Positions 1 through 4,771 of a stretch of 6,229 nucleotides of DNA are shown here, in pieces. How positions within the stretch are numbered: position 1 is the first letter of the stretch; the number at the start of each line of letters is the position of its first letter. Source of the stretch: a bacterium (GTDB lineage Bacteria; BMS3Abin14); NCBI GenBank assembly GCA_020352595.1, contig CP070682.1:868144-874372 (forward strand), written 5' to 3'. The notes beneath the pieces are model-generated. The model did no database searches and was not told the origin of the DNA. It worked only from the letters and a program-made list of their open reading frames with translations. A program made the translations under genes and the position numbers.

Positions 1-2
1 AG

Positions 3-254
3 GAGAACCGCGACAAGATCCCGGAAGAGGACGCGGCCAACATCGAAAAGGCCCTGGAAAAGGGCAGGGAGGCCATGAAGGGCTCGGACAAGGCGGACAT
101 GGAGAAGGCCATCGAGGAGATCAGCCAGGCATCCCATAAGCTCGCCGAAGTCCTGTACGCCGCCCAGAGCAGCGCCGGAGAGCCTTCCGAGGAGCCCCGC
201 CCGGAGGCCGGCGGCGACGAGGAAGTGGTTGACGCGGAATACACAGACCAGTAA
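3..254 (+). CDS. dnaK: Chaperone protein DnaK (Hsp70), C-terminal end only
   Basis: This is the last 83 codons of an open frame that enters from the left edge and stops with TAA at 252-254. DnaK is the cytosolic ATP-driven Hsp70 chaperone that binds unfolded polypeptides with DnaJ and GrpE. The visible part is the helical lid of the substrate-binding domain (ENRDKIPEEDAANIEKALEK, then an SHKLAEVLYAAQ helix) followed by a disordered acidic Pro/Glu/Gly-rich linker and the tail EEVVDAEYTDQ. That tail matches the conserved EE-VVDAE ending typical of bacterial DnaK. The ATPase domain and most of the peptide-binding domain lie outside the window. An intrinsic terminator follows directly, so no dnaJ is co-transcribed downstream here. 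The family call is firm. The start, and any HrcA/CIRCE or sigma-32 control, cannot be seen. Confidence 0.95.
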   Translation, partial: ENRDKIPEEDAANIEKALEKGREAMKGSDKADMEKAIEEISQASHKLAEVLYAAQSSAGEPSEEPRPEAGGDEEVVDAEYTDQ

Positions 255-285
255 ACTCAAGAACCGGTCCGGACATTTAACAGCG

Positions 286-327
286 GAGCTCGGTGGAATG
301 CAGCGCTTCCACCGGGCTCTTCTTTAT
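286..327 (+). terminator. Intrinsic terminator after dnaK
   Basis: Arms 286-298 and 307-319 form a 13-bp stem with one G-U wobble and an 8-nt loop (299-306). A T-rich run, TTCTTTAT, follows at 320-327. It sits 31 bp past the dnaK stop and 20 bp before the next start, so the following gene should need its own promoter or rely on read-through. Confidence 0.85.
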
Positions 328-347
328 CTGGAAATGAGGGAGCCTGC

Positions 348-1325
348 TTGAGCGAGACCCGTCACCTGGAAATACCGCACAGTCTTTCAGCCCTGAAGCA
401 CCTGCTGACGGCCGCCGCCGTCATCCTCCTGAGCTCCGTCAGCGCCGGCGCCCTGCACGGGGCCAGCGACAGGGAGATCGTGGAGGGAGACGTCATCCCG
501 GCCGCCTCCCTGGCCGCCGTGGACGGCTCCACGGTGACCATCCCCACCGGCGACGGGCTGACGGTGGTCCTCTTCTGGGCCACCTGGAGCCCGCGTTCCG
601 AACCTGCCCTGGAACTCTGGCAGAAGTTCCGCGACGACTACTCCGGCCAGCCCCTTTCCATCCTCACCGTCAACGCCGAGCATGACGAGATCACGGCCGA
701 CGACGAAGCGGCCATCAAGGCCTACATCACGGACAAGAAGGTCGAGCTGCCGGTGGTCATTGACAGGGGGCTGGAGCTCTTCAACGCCTACGGGGTCGTA
801 GCAGTGCCCACGGCTTTCTTTCTGGACGGCGAGGGAAAGCTCCTGTTCCGGTACCCGAGCCTCCCAACCAGCGCGTCCCTCGACCTGAAGGAGGAGCTCG
901 ACGTCCGGCTGGGGCTGCGGGAGCGCCAGACCGAAGAGGAGAAGGCCCACAGGGGAAAACTGGACTACCAGCCCAGGAACAACGCCCTGCTCTACTACAA
1001 CCTGGGTGTCCAGCTCCAGAAGAGGGGGCAACAGGACAAGGCGGTCCAGCGCTACGTCATGGCCCTGCAGAAGGACCCCGACTATCCGGATCCCCTCCGG
1101 ACCCTGGAAGGGATCTACATGCGCGACGGCGCGACCCCCGAGGCCCAGCAGCGGCTCAAGGACTTTCTCACCGAGAACAGCCTGGAGGCGCTCATCCCCC
1201 GGATCGGGCAGGGTGAGCCCATCGTGGTCCAGGGGCCGGAGAAGATCCACGCCCGGGAGAGGATGGAGAAGCTGCTCCAGCAGGGCGCGCCGCAACCCGC
1301 TCCTGCCGCCACCCCCGCGCAGTAA
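348..1325 (+). CDS. Exported TlpA-like thioredoxin-fold protein with TPR; redox motif replaced by WSPRS
   Basis: A 325-residue exported protein. The start is TTG, chosen because GAGGGAG (336-342) lies 5 nt upstream and the N-terminus then reads as a signal peptide: basic/polar residues 1-18, hydrophobic core about 19-33, possible cleavage after A35. Residues about 45-190 are a TlpA/ResA-like thioredoxin fold: strand VVLFWATW, the active-site loop W80-S-P-R-S84, and the cis-proline loop V153-P154-T. Both cysteines of the usual WCxxC are serine, and the whole protein has no cysteine, so it cannot exchange disulfides. Residues 211-246 form one TPR with the consensus residues L219, G220, A232, Y236, A239 and P244. 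The end is a linker plus the motif RERMEKLL and a Pro/Ala tail. A scaffold or binding role in the periplasm is inferred. It is a paralogue of the next gene. Confidence 0.85.
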   Translation: MSETRHLEIPHSLSALKHLLTAAAVILLSSVSAGALHGASDREIVEGDVIPAASLAAVDGSTVTIPTGDGLTVVLFWATWSPRSEPALELWQKFRDDYSGQPLSILTVNAEHDEITADDEAAIKAYITDKKVELPVVIDRGLELFNAYGVVAVPTAFFLDGEGKLLFRYPSLPTSASLDLKEELDVRLGLRERQTEEEKAHRGKLDYQPRNNALLYYNLGVQLQKRGQQDKAVQRYVMALQKDPDYPDPLRTLEGIYMRDGATPEAQQRLKDFLTENSLEALIPRIGQGEPIVVQGPEKIHARERMEKLLQQGAPQPAPAATPAQ

Positions 1326-1514
1326 CGACCTGTTCCGGTCACGGTTCGGGGATCCGACAGCGGGCCCCCGGCCGGCTCTGCCCAATCTGCCCGCAACCGC
1401 CCCCACCCGGCACGTGAAAGGTTACACAATCGTACTTTAAAGGTTCAACTTTCCTCACCCTGCTGTTAAGATAACACCGTTTTATCGCAACAAATCCGCC
1501 AGCGAGGTCAGCCA
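1326..1514 (+). other. Intergenic region between the two thioredoxin-TPR paralogues
   Basis: These 189 bp are GC-rich at first and turn AT-rich from about 1420. The first part holds a long-loop inverted repeat (GCGGGC at 1360-1365 with GCCCGC at 1389-1394), but no T tract follows, so it is not a convincing terminator. The AT-rich part holds the candidate promoter listed separately. No ORF here looks real. The gap suggests that the two paralogues are transcribed separately. Confidence 0.5.
1444..1472 (+). promoter_or_regulatory. Candidate sigma-70 promoter for the second paralogue
   Basis: TTCAAC (1444-1449) and TAAGAT (1467-1472) are separated by exactly 17 bp in a locally AT-rich stretch. 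The -10 matches 4 of 6 consensus positions and the -35 only 3 of 6. Transcription would begin near 1479, giving a leader of about 36 nt with a Shine-Dalgarno-like GAGGT at 1504-1508. The evidence is positional and by consensus only. Confidence 0.4.
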
Positions 1515-2474
1515 ATGAAGTTCACGATACGAGCCGTCTTCGTCCATCTGGCGCTGCTCGCCCTGATCCTGGCTACGCCCGCCGTGGGACAGCCGGAGAG
1601 GGGCATAGAGGTCGGGCAGTCCATCCCCCCGCGGGAACTCAGGACCATGGAGAGGGAGAAGGTCATGGTGCCGGCCCCCGAGGGCATCACCGCCGTGATC
1701 TTCTGGGCCACCTGGAGCCCCCGTTCGGCCCCCGCCCTTGAACTGTGGAAAAAGCTGGGCGATGAGTATGCAGAGCACGGTGTTCAGGTCCTGTCCGTCA
1801 ACGCCGACCACCAGCAGATGAGCGACGAGGACATCGCCAAGGTGCAGGACTACATCGCGCAGAACAACGTCACCCTTCCGGTCATCATGGACACGGATCT
1901 GGGTCTCTTCAACGAGATCGGCGTCATCGTGCTGCCCACCACCCTCTTCTTCACGCCCGACGGGACCCTGGACTTCAAGTATCCGGGCCTGCCCACCAGC
2001 GCCGACCTGGACCTGAAGGAAAAGCTGGAGGTCAGGCTGGGCATCGCGCCCGAGCCCACCGAGGAGGAGAAGGAGACGCGGGGGCAGCTGGCGTACCAGC
2101 CGAAGAACAACGCCCTGCTCTATTACAACCTGGGCCGGCAGCTGCACCAGAAGGGGCTCGGCGACAAGGCCCGTGAGCGCTACGTCATCGCCCTTCAGAA
2201 GGACCCGGATTACGCCGACCCCCTCAGGGGACTGGAGGAGATCTTCTTCGCCGGCGGCCGGAGCCCAGAGGCGGAGACCGGACTCGAGGCCCTGCTGGAG
2301 GAGAGCGGCCTGGGCGCCCTGGTGGAGAAGATCAGCGCACCGGGGGAAGCACAGGAGCAGCCGGAGCCGGGGCCGGAGGAGGCCGGACAGGACGCCGAGC
2401 AGGCCGGGACGGCCGAAAAGGCGCTCTCCCCCATGGAGCGCATGCGCCTGCTCATGGAGAAGGGGAACAAATAG
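1515..2474 (+). CDS. Exported TlpA-like thioredoxin-fold protein with TPR, second paralogue (WSPRS, no Cys)
   Basis: A 319-residue exported protein with an ATG start and GAGGT (1504-1508) 6 nt upstream. Residues 1-25 are a signal peptide: K2 and R6, hydrophobic core 7-20, likely cleavage near A23 or G25. With no cysteine it is not a lipoprotein. The thioredoxin-like domain covers about 30-175, with VIFWATW leading into W67-S-P-R-S71 and the cis-proline loop V139-L140-P141. As in the upstream gene, the whole protein lacks cysteine. A single TPR follows at about 199-232. Across the 47 residues LxYQP...DPLR it matches the first paralogue at 35 positions. Residues 276-304 are an acidic Glu/Pro/Gly/Ala linker, and the tail MERMRLLMEKG resembles the neighbour's RERMEKLLQQG. 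Tandem duplication is the simplest origin. A non-redox binding or scaffold role is inferred; the partner is unknown. Confidence 0.87.
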   Translation: MKFTIRAVFVHLALLALILATPAVGQPERGIEVGQSIPPRELRTMEREKVMVPAPEGITAVIFWATWSPRSAPALELWKKLGDEYAEHGVQVLSVNADHQQMSDEDIAKVQDYIAQNNVTLPVIMDTDLGLFNEIGVIVLPTTLFFTPDGTLDFKYPGLPTSADLDLKEKLEVRLGIAPEPTEEEKETRGQLAYQPKNNALLYYNLGRQLHQKGLGDKARERYVIALQKDPDYADPLRGLEEIFFAGGRSPEAETGLEALLEESGLGALVEKISAPGEAQEQPEPGPEEAGQDAEQAGTAEKALSPMERMRLLMEKGNK

Positions 2475-2590
2475 ACCTGGGACCAGAGACCAGGACCTAG
2501 ACCTGGACCTGGTGCCTAGGAAGAGCTTCCCGGGATTCCCTCCAGGACTACGACTAGGATCAGGACCAGAACCAGGACCTGGACCAGGTC
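2474..2590. repeat. Hexamer-phased CCWGG-rich degenerate repeat block
   Basis: The block starts on the last base of the preceding stop codon. In the left part (2474-2520) GACC recurs at 2488, 2494, 2500 and 2506, exactly 6 bp apart, with two further copies spaced by 7 at 2474 and 2481. The right part (2542-2590) is eight consecutive hexamers in perfect phase: CCAGGA, CTACGA, CTAGGA, TCAGGA, CCAGAA, CCAGGA, CCTGGA, CCAGGT. A unique spacer with the palindrome TCCCGGGA lies between them. The block holds eight CCWGG pentamers. Its outermost 7 bp (2474-2480 and 2584-2590) are perfectly inverted. No T tract follows, so a simple intrinsic terminator is unlikely. It is non-coding; the function is unknown. 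Confidence 0.8.
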
Positions 2591-2632
2591 ATTAATGCAG
2601 TGAGATCAGAAAGACACCGAAAGCTTTCCCCC

Positions 2633-2662
2633 TTGTCCATGTTCTGTATATTGCTGTAGAAT
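2633..2662 (+). promoter_or_regulatory. Promoter of the thiamine-binding-type gene (leaderless arrangement)
   Basis: TTGTCC (2633-2638, 4 of 6 matches) and TAGAAT (2657-2662, 5 of 6) are separated by 18 bp in a locally AT-rich patch. The -10 box ends only 7 nt before the ATG at 2670, so transcription should begin at or next to the A of the start codon. A C/T-rich stretch lies before the ATG, with no Shine-Dalgarno. The missing ribosome-binding site and the promoter position agree with each other. Confidence 0.6.
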
Positions 2663-2669
2663 CCCTCCC

Positions 2670-2978
2670 ATGGTCATCGCTGAGATCACCATCGTCCCCA
2701 TCGGCACCGGGAGCCCCAGCATCAGCCGCTACGTGGCCGAATGCGTCAGGGCCCTGGAGGATGCCGGCATCAAGTACACGCTGACCCCCATGGGGACCAT
2801 CCTGGAGGGCTCCCTGGAGGAGATCCTCGAGGCGGTGCGCATGCTGCACCGCATCCCCCTCAACAAGGGGGTCGAGCGGGTCTCCACCCGCGTCGTCCTG
2901 GACGAGCGGCGCGACAAGAACGCCACGGCCGAGGACAAGGTGAAGTCGGTGGAGAAGAGGCTGAAGGGGAAGGAGTAA
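2670..2978 (+). CDS. MTH1187-family thiamine-binding protein (DUF77 / Thiamine_BP)
   Basis: A 102-residue cytosolic protein, the usual length for the MTH1187/YkoF-like family (Pfam Thiamine_BP, formerly DUF77). Members have a ferredoxin-like alpha/beta fold and several bind thiamine or related pyrimidines; the physiological role is poorly defined. Family features are the first strand VIAEITIVPIGTGSPSISRY, helix YVAECVRALEDAG, strand KYTLTPMGTILEGSLEEIL, and VERVSTRVVLDERRD near residue 70-80. The tail is a charged Lys/Glu helix. The ATG at 2670 is chosen because the family N-terminus normally begins just before the first strand and a good promoter lies immediately upstream. There is no Shine-Dalgarno. 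No thi genes adjoin it, so thiamine binding is a family-level inference. A single gene with its own promoter is likely. Confidence 0.9.
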   Translation: MVIAEITIVPIGTGSPSISRYVAECVRALEDAGIKYTLTPMGTILEGSLEEILEAVRMLHRIPLNKGVERVSTRVVLDERRDKNATAEDKVKSVEKRLKGKE

Positions 2979-3000
2979 AGCAGGAAAACCCGGCCCTTCC

Positions 3001-3029
3001 TTGACTTGCGGGATGTGGAGTGCTAAGAG
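3001..3029 (+). promoter_or_regulatory. Candidate tRNA promoter
   Basis: TTGACT (3001-3006, 5 of 6 matches to the -35 consensus) is followed after 17 bp by TAAGAG (3024-3029), which matches only 3 of 6 but has an extended TG one base before it (TGCTAAGAG). It lies 46 bp upstream of the tRNA. The -10 overlaps the first bases of the large hairpin at 3027-3074. Transcription would start near 3036, inside the left arm. Confidence 0.55.
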
Positions 3030-3074
3030 GGGATTTTCACCGGAACCCGGCACGGTTCCGTTGAAGGTCCCCTC
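3027..3074 (+). other. Long stem-loop abutting the 5' end of tRNA-Arg
   Basis: Left arm 3027-3047 and right arm 3054-3074 give 20 pairs out of 21 positions around a 6-nt loop (3048-3053). There are two G-U wobbles (3034-3067, 3035-3066) and one mismatch (C3040 with T3061). The inner seven pairs are perfect. The right arm ends on the base immediately before tRNA position 1 (3075). No T tract follows, so it is not a standard terminator. If transcription starts near 3036, the RNA would keep only the inner 12 positions of the stem (3036-3047 with 3054-3065). It may be a processing element of the precursor, a repeat element, or an operator. Confidence 0.7.
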
Positions 3075-3151
<77 letters not shown>

Positions 3152-3161
3152 TACAAAAAGC

Positions 3162-3190
3162 AGCCGCCCCGAGGGGCGGCTTTCTTTTCT
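3162..3190 (+). terminator. Intrinsic terminator after tRNA-Arg
   Basis: AGCCGCCC (3162-3169) and GGGCGGCT (3174-3181) form a perfect 8-bp GC-rich stem with a CGAG tetraloop; the closing C-G can add a ninth pair. It is followed by TTTCTTTTCT. It lies 10 nt past the encoded CCA, which is typical for a single-tRNA transcription unit. Confidence 0.95.
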
Positions 3191-3237
3191 GTTCCCCCTT
3201 CGTTGAGGTTTTTCATTCCCCTGCGTGCCTGCCTGTC

Positions 3238-3274
3238 CTGTCTGCCACGCCGCAGCTGCAGCGAAGGCGGATGG
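3238..3274. repeat. REP-like inverted repeat
   Basis: Arms 3238-3246 and 3266-3274 pair at all nine positions with three G-U wobbles. An inner palindrome, GCAGCTGC (3252-3259), is flanked by GC dinucleotides that also pair, which gives an interrupted cruciform-like hairpin. There is no T tract. The composition (TCTGCC...GGCGGA around a palindromic core) is that of small dispersed intergenic palindromes found in many GC-rich genomes. Only one copy is in this window, so repetitiveness is inferred. Confidence 0.5.
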
Positions 3275-3360
3275 CCCCCAGCGTTGAACTTTTATGCAGG
3301 ACGCCATGCGCTGCCCATGCCCCCTGGCACCGAAATGGGGGAAGACGGGGTTCGGCGGGC

Positions 3361-3389
3361 CTGAACTTTCAGCGCTGCAGAGCTATACT
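3361..3389 (+). promoter_or_regulatory. Candidate promoter for the secreted-protein gene
   Basis: TATACT (3384-3389, 5 of 6 matches) is preceded at 17 bp by a weak CTGAAC (3361-3366). An AT-rich stretch follows. Transcription would begin near 3396, giving a leader of about 130 nt before the ATG at 3527. Confidence 0.4.
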
Positions 3390-3526
3390 TTAAACAGAGA
3401 ACACCGCTGGGGGGTGGTAGTCTGCTTAGCTAGCCGTTTTTTCCCAACGTTCCCGTTGAAAGATCTTTTTTGCTGAAATCCTGAGGGGTCCGGTGTGAGC
3501 CGCTGAACGAGCGGGGGGTGTTTCCC

Positions 3527-4144
3527 ATGAGAGGATTCACACTGTTGTTGGCTCTGGTCTTCCTCATTGTGCCTGCGGCGGCAGTCCTGGCGGAAGCGCC
3601 GATCTACGAGCCGCCAGTGCTCGAGTTTGAGAAGGAGTGCGTCATCGTGGGCCGTCTCCTGGGCACGGACGTGATGCTCTACCCGGTGGGCAGGGCTCTT
3701 CCGGTGGAAGAGCAGCTTCCGGCCATGGCGAGGATCAGGGGCTTCGAGATCCTCAACGTGACCACAGGGGAATCGCAACAACTGTACCTTTCCCAGGAGG
3801 GATACTTCTGTGCCAACGTTGGCATGGGCCAGTACGACCTCCGGGGCCGGGACTGGGAGGGCCGTCCCTACCTCGTCCACCGTTTCGACGTGCCGCTTCA
3901 CTCGGCCGTGAACCTGGGGACGTTCTGGGTGGAAACGAACGATCCGGGGCTTGTGGCCCTGGGCCCCTGGTACAACTACGAAAGGATGGAGACCTGGCGC
4001 ATGTACCGGGAGGGGGCCGGCCGCATCGCCGTGCGCGTGCGGCACGACACGAGCGCCGGAACCTACAAGGAGTGCGAGGACTGGTTCGCCGAGTGCCACG
4101 AGGAGGCCTACGAGCATTTTGAAAAGGTCATGGCGAGGAGATAG
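3527..4144 (+). CDS. Secreted protein of unknown function with four cysteines
   Basis: I do not recognise the family. The 205-residue product starts at ATG 3527, with a G-rich Shine-Dalgarno (GGGGGGTG, 3513-3520) 6 nt upstream. A GTG at 3518 is in frame but lies inside that site. Residues 1-22 are a clean Sec signal (R2, hydrophobic core 4-19, AVLA|EA cleavage), so the mature protein is periplasmic or extracellular. Mature cysteines are C38, C95, C183 and C190; two disulfides are possible. Residues about 36-135 look beta-rich (CVIVGRLLG, VMLYPVG, then TGESQQLYLSQEGYFC and GQYDLRGRDWEG). That recalls carboxypeptidase-regulatory-like beta-sandwiches, where a TG turn and a G-Y strand recur, but this is a weak inference. 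The C-terminal quarter is charged, rich in Trp, Tyr and Glu, and probably helical (ECHEEAYEHFEKVMARR). It appears monocistronic. Confidence 0.75.
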   Translation: MRGFTLLLALVFLIVPAAAVLAEAPIYEPPVLEFEKECVIVGRLLGTDVMLYPVGRALPVEEQLPAMARIRGFEILNVTTGESQQLYLSQEGYFCANVGMGQYDLRGRDWEGRPYLVHRFDVPLHSAVNLGTFWVETNDPGLVALGPWYNYERMETWRMYREGAGRIAVRVRHDTSAGTYKECEDWFAECHEEAYEHFEKVMARR

Positions 4145-4171
4145 CACCTGAGCGTGTCATGAAGGCGGCGG

Positions 4172-4202
4172 CTGTCACCCGGGGACGGGTTCGTGGTAGA
4201 AT
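4172..4202 (+). promoter_or_regulatory. Candidate promoter for the macro-domain gene
   Basis: TAGAAT (4197-4202, 5 of 6 matches) is preceded by CTGTCA (4172-4177, 4 of 6) at a long 19-bp spacing. The context GTAGAATCC(A)TCCC is nearly the same as that of the promoter at 2656-2669. Transcription near 4209 would leave a leader of about 28 nt before GTG 4237 and would exclude the in-frame ATG at 4159. Confidence 0.4.
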
Positions 4203-4236
4203 CCATCCCCGGAAACCACTCGCCGGGAGCCGCGCC

Positions 4237-4701
4237 GTGAGGATCGAAAACGTCGTGGGGGATCTCCTCGACCAGGACGTTCAGGTCATCGTCAACGCCT
4301 GGAACAGGAACATTTTGCCCTGGTGGCTGCTCATACCCCAGGGGGTGTCCGGGCGCATCCGGAAACGGGCCGGCACGGCCCCTTTTCGCCAACTGGCCCG
4401 CATGGGGCTCATCCCCCTGGGCGGGGCCGTGGCGACCACGGCCGGCAGGCTGCCTTTCCAGACCATCATACACGTCGCCGGCATCAACATCCTCTGGCGG
4501 TCCTCTGAAAGGTCCATCCGCGCGTCGGTGCGAAACGCCGTCCGGCTGGCCCGGGAGACGGGCTACCGGAGCATGGCCATGCCCCTCGTCGGGGCAGGGA
4601 CCGGCGGGGGAGACAGGGACAGGGTCCACGCCATGATCCTTGACGAACTGGAAGGCCTGACCTTCGATGGCACCGTGGTCGTCGTCAGGTATGACGGATA
4701 G
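4237..4701 (+). CDS. Macro-domain (ADP-ribose-binding) protein
   Basis: A 154-residue stand-alone macro domain, probably cytosolic. Macro domains bind ADP-ribose, and many hydrolyse ADP-ribose-1''-phosphate, O-acetyl-ADP-ribose or ADP-ribosyl protein links. Motifs in order: G8-D9-L with VNAWN (19-23) for the usual GDIT...VNAAN; QGVSGRIRKRAG (35-46) in place of the glycine-rich GGVDGAIH-AAG loop; PLGGAVATTAG (60-70); IIHVAGI (77-83); and a second phosphate loop, PLVGAGTGGG (116-125). The Asp often seen in the VDG loop is Ser here, and WWLLIP (29-34) is inserted before it, so hydrolase activity is uncertain. GTG 4237 is chosen because GGGAG (4225-4229) is 7 nt upstream, the domain begins there, and a candidate -10 box lies just before it. 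An in-frame ATG at 4159 would add 26 basic residues without a ribosome-binding site. Confidence 0.85.
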   Translation: MRIENVVGDLLDQDVQVIVNAWNRNILPWWLLIPQGVSGRIRKRAGTAPFRQLARMGLIPLGGAVATTAGRLPFQTIIHVAGINILWRSSERSIRASVRNAVRLARETGYRSMAMPLVGAGTGGGDRDRVHAMILDELEGLTFDGTVVVVRYDG

Positions 4702-4771
4702 AAGGGGCCTTCCCGGACCTTTGAAAGGCGCCGGCTTCCGGGGCCGCCATGCGTGAGGTGAGGAGGACGCC

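Larger units (their letters stand above)
3191..3526. other. Non-coding stretch between tRNA-Arg and the secreted-protein gene
   Basis: These 336 bp hold no convincing gene. They contain an inverted repeat at 3238-3274, a candidate promoter at 3361-3389 and a leader of about 130 nt. That leader has two T-rich runs (3436-3442 and 3465-3471) and a small hairpin, CAACG-TTCC-CGTTG (3445-3458). Short open frames on either strand lack codon structure and homology that I recognise. A 60-codon frame over 3294-3476 has no ribosome-binding site and crosses the promoter. Confidence 0.6.

Noticed and set aside
387..1406. Long minus-strand frame (339 codons) opposite the first thioredoxin-TPR gene
   Set aside because: Its product is a low-complexity Gly/Leu/Val/Asp-rich sequence, as expected opposite a GC-rich gene, with no domain. 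The + strand frame has a signal peptide, a fold and a paralogue.
2474..2590. CRISPR array
   Set aside because: The repeats are 6-bp degenerate units without spacers.
3294..3476. 60-codon + strand frame in the gap after the tRNA
   Set aside because: No Shine-Dalgarno, no domain, and it runs through the candidate promoter and leader.
3383..4147. Minus-strand frame of 254 codons opposite the secreted-protein gene
   Set aside because: No recognisable domain. The + strand frame has a signal peptide and a good ribosome-binding site.
4159..4236. N-terminal extension of the macro-domain gene from ATG 4159
   Set aside because: No ribosome-binding site, the extra residues are basic and outside the domain, and a -10 box at 4197-4202 would put transcription start after this ATG.
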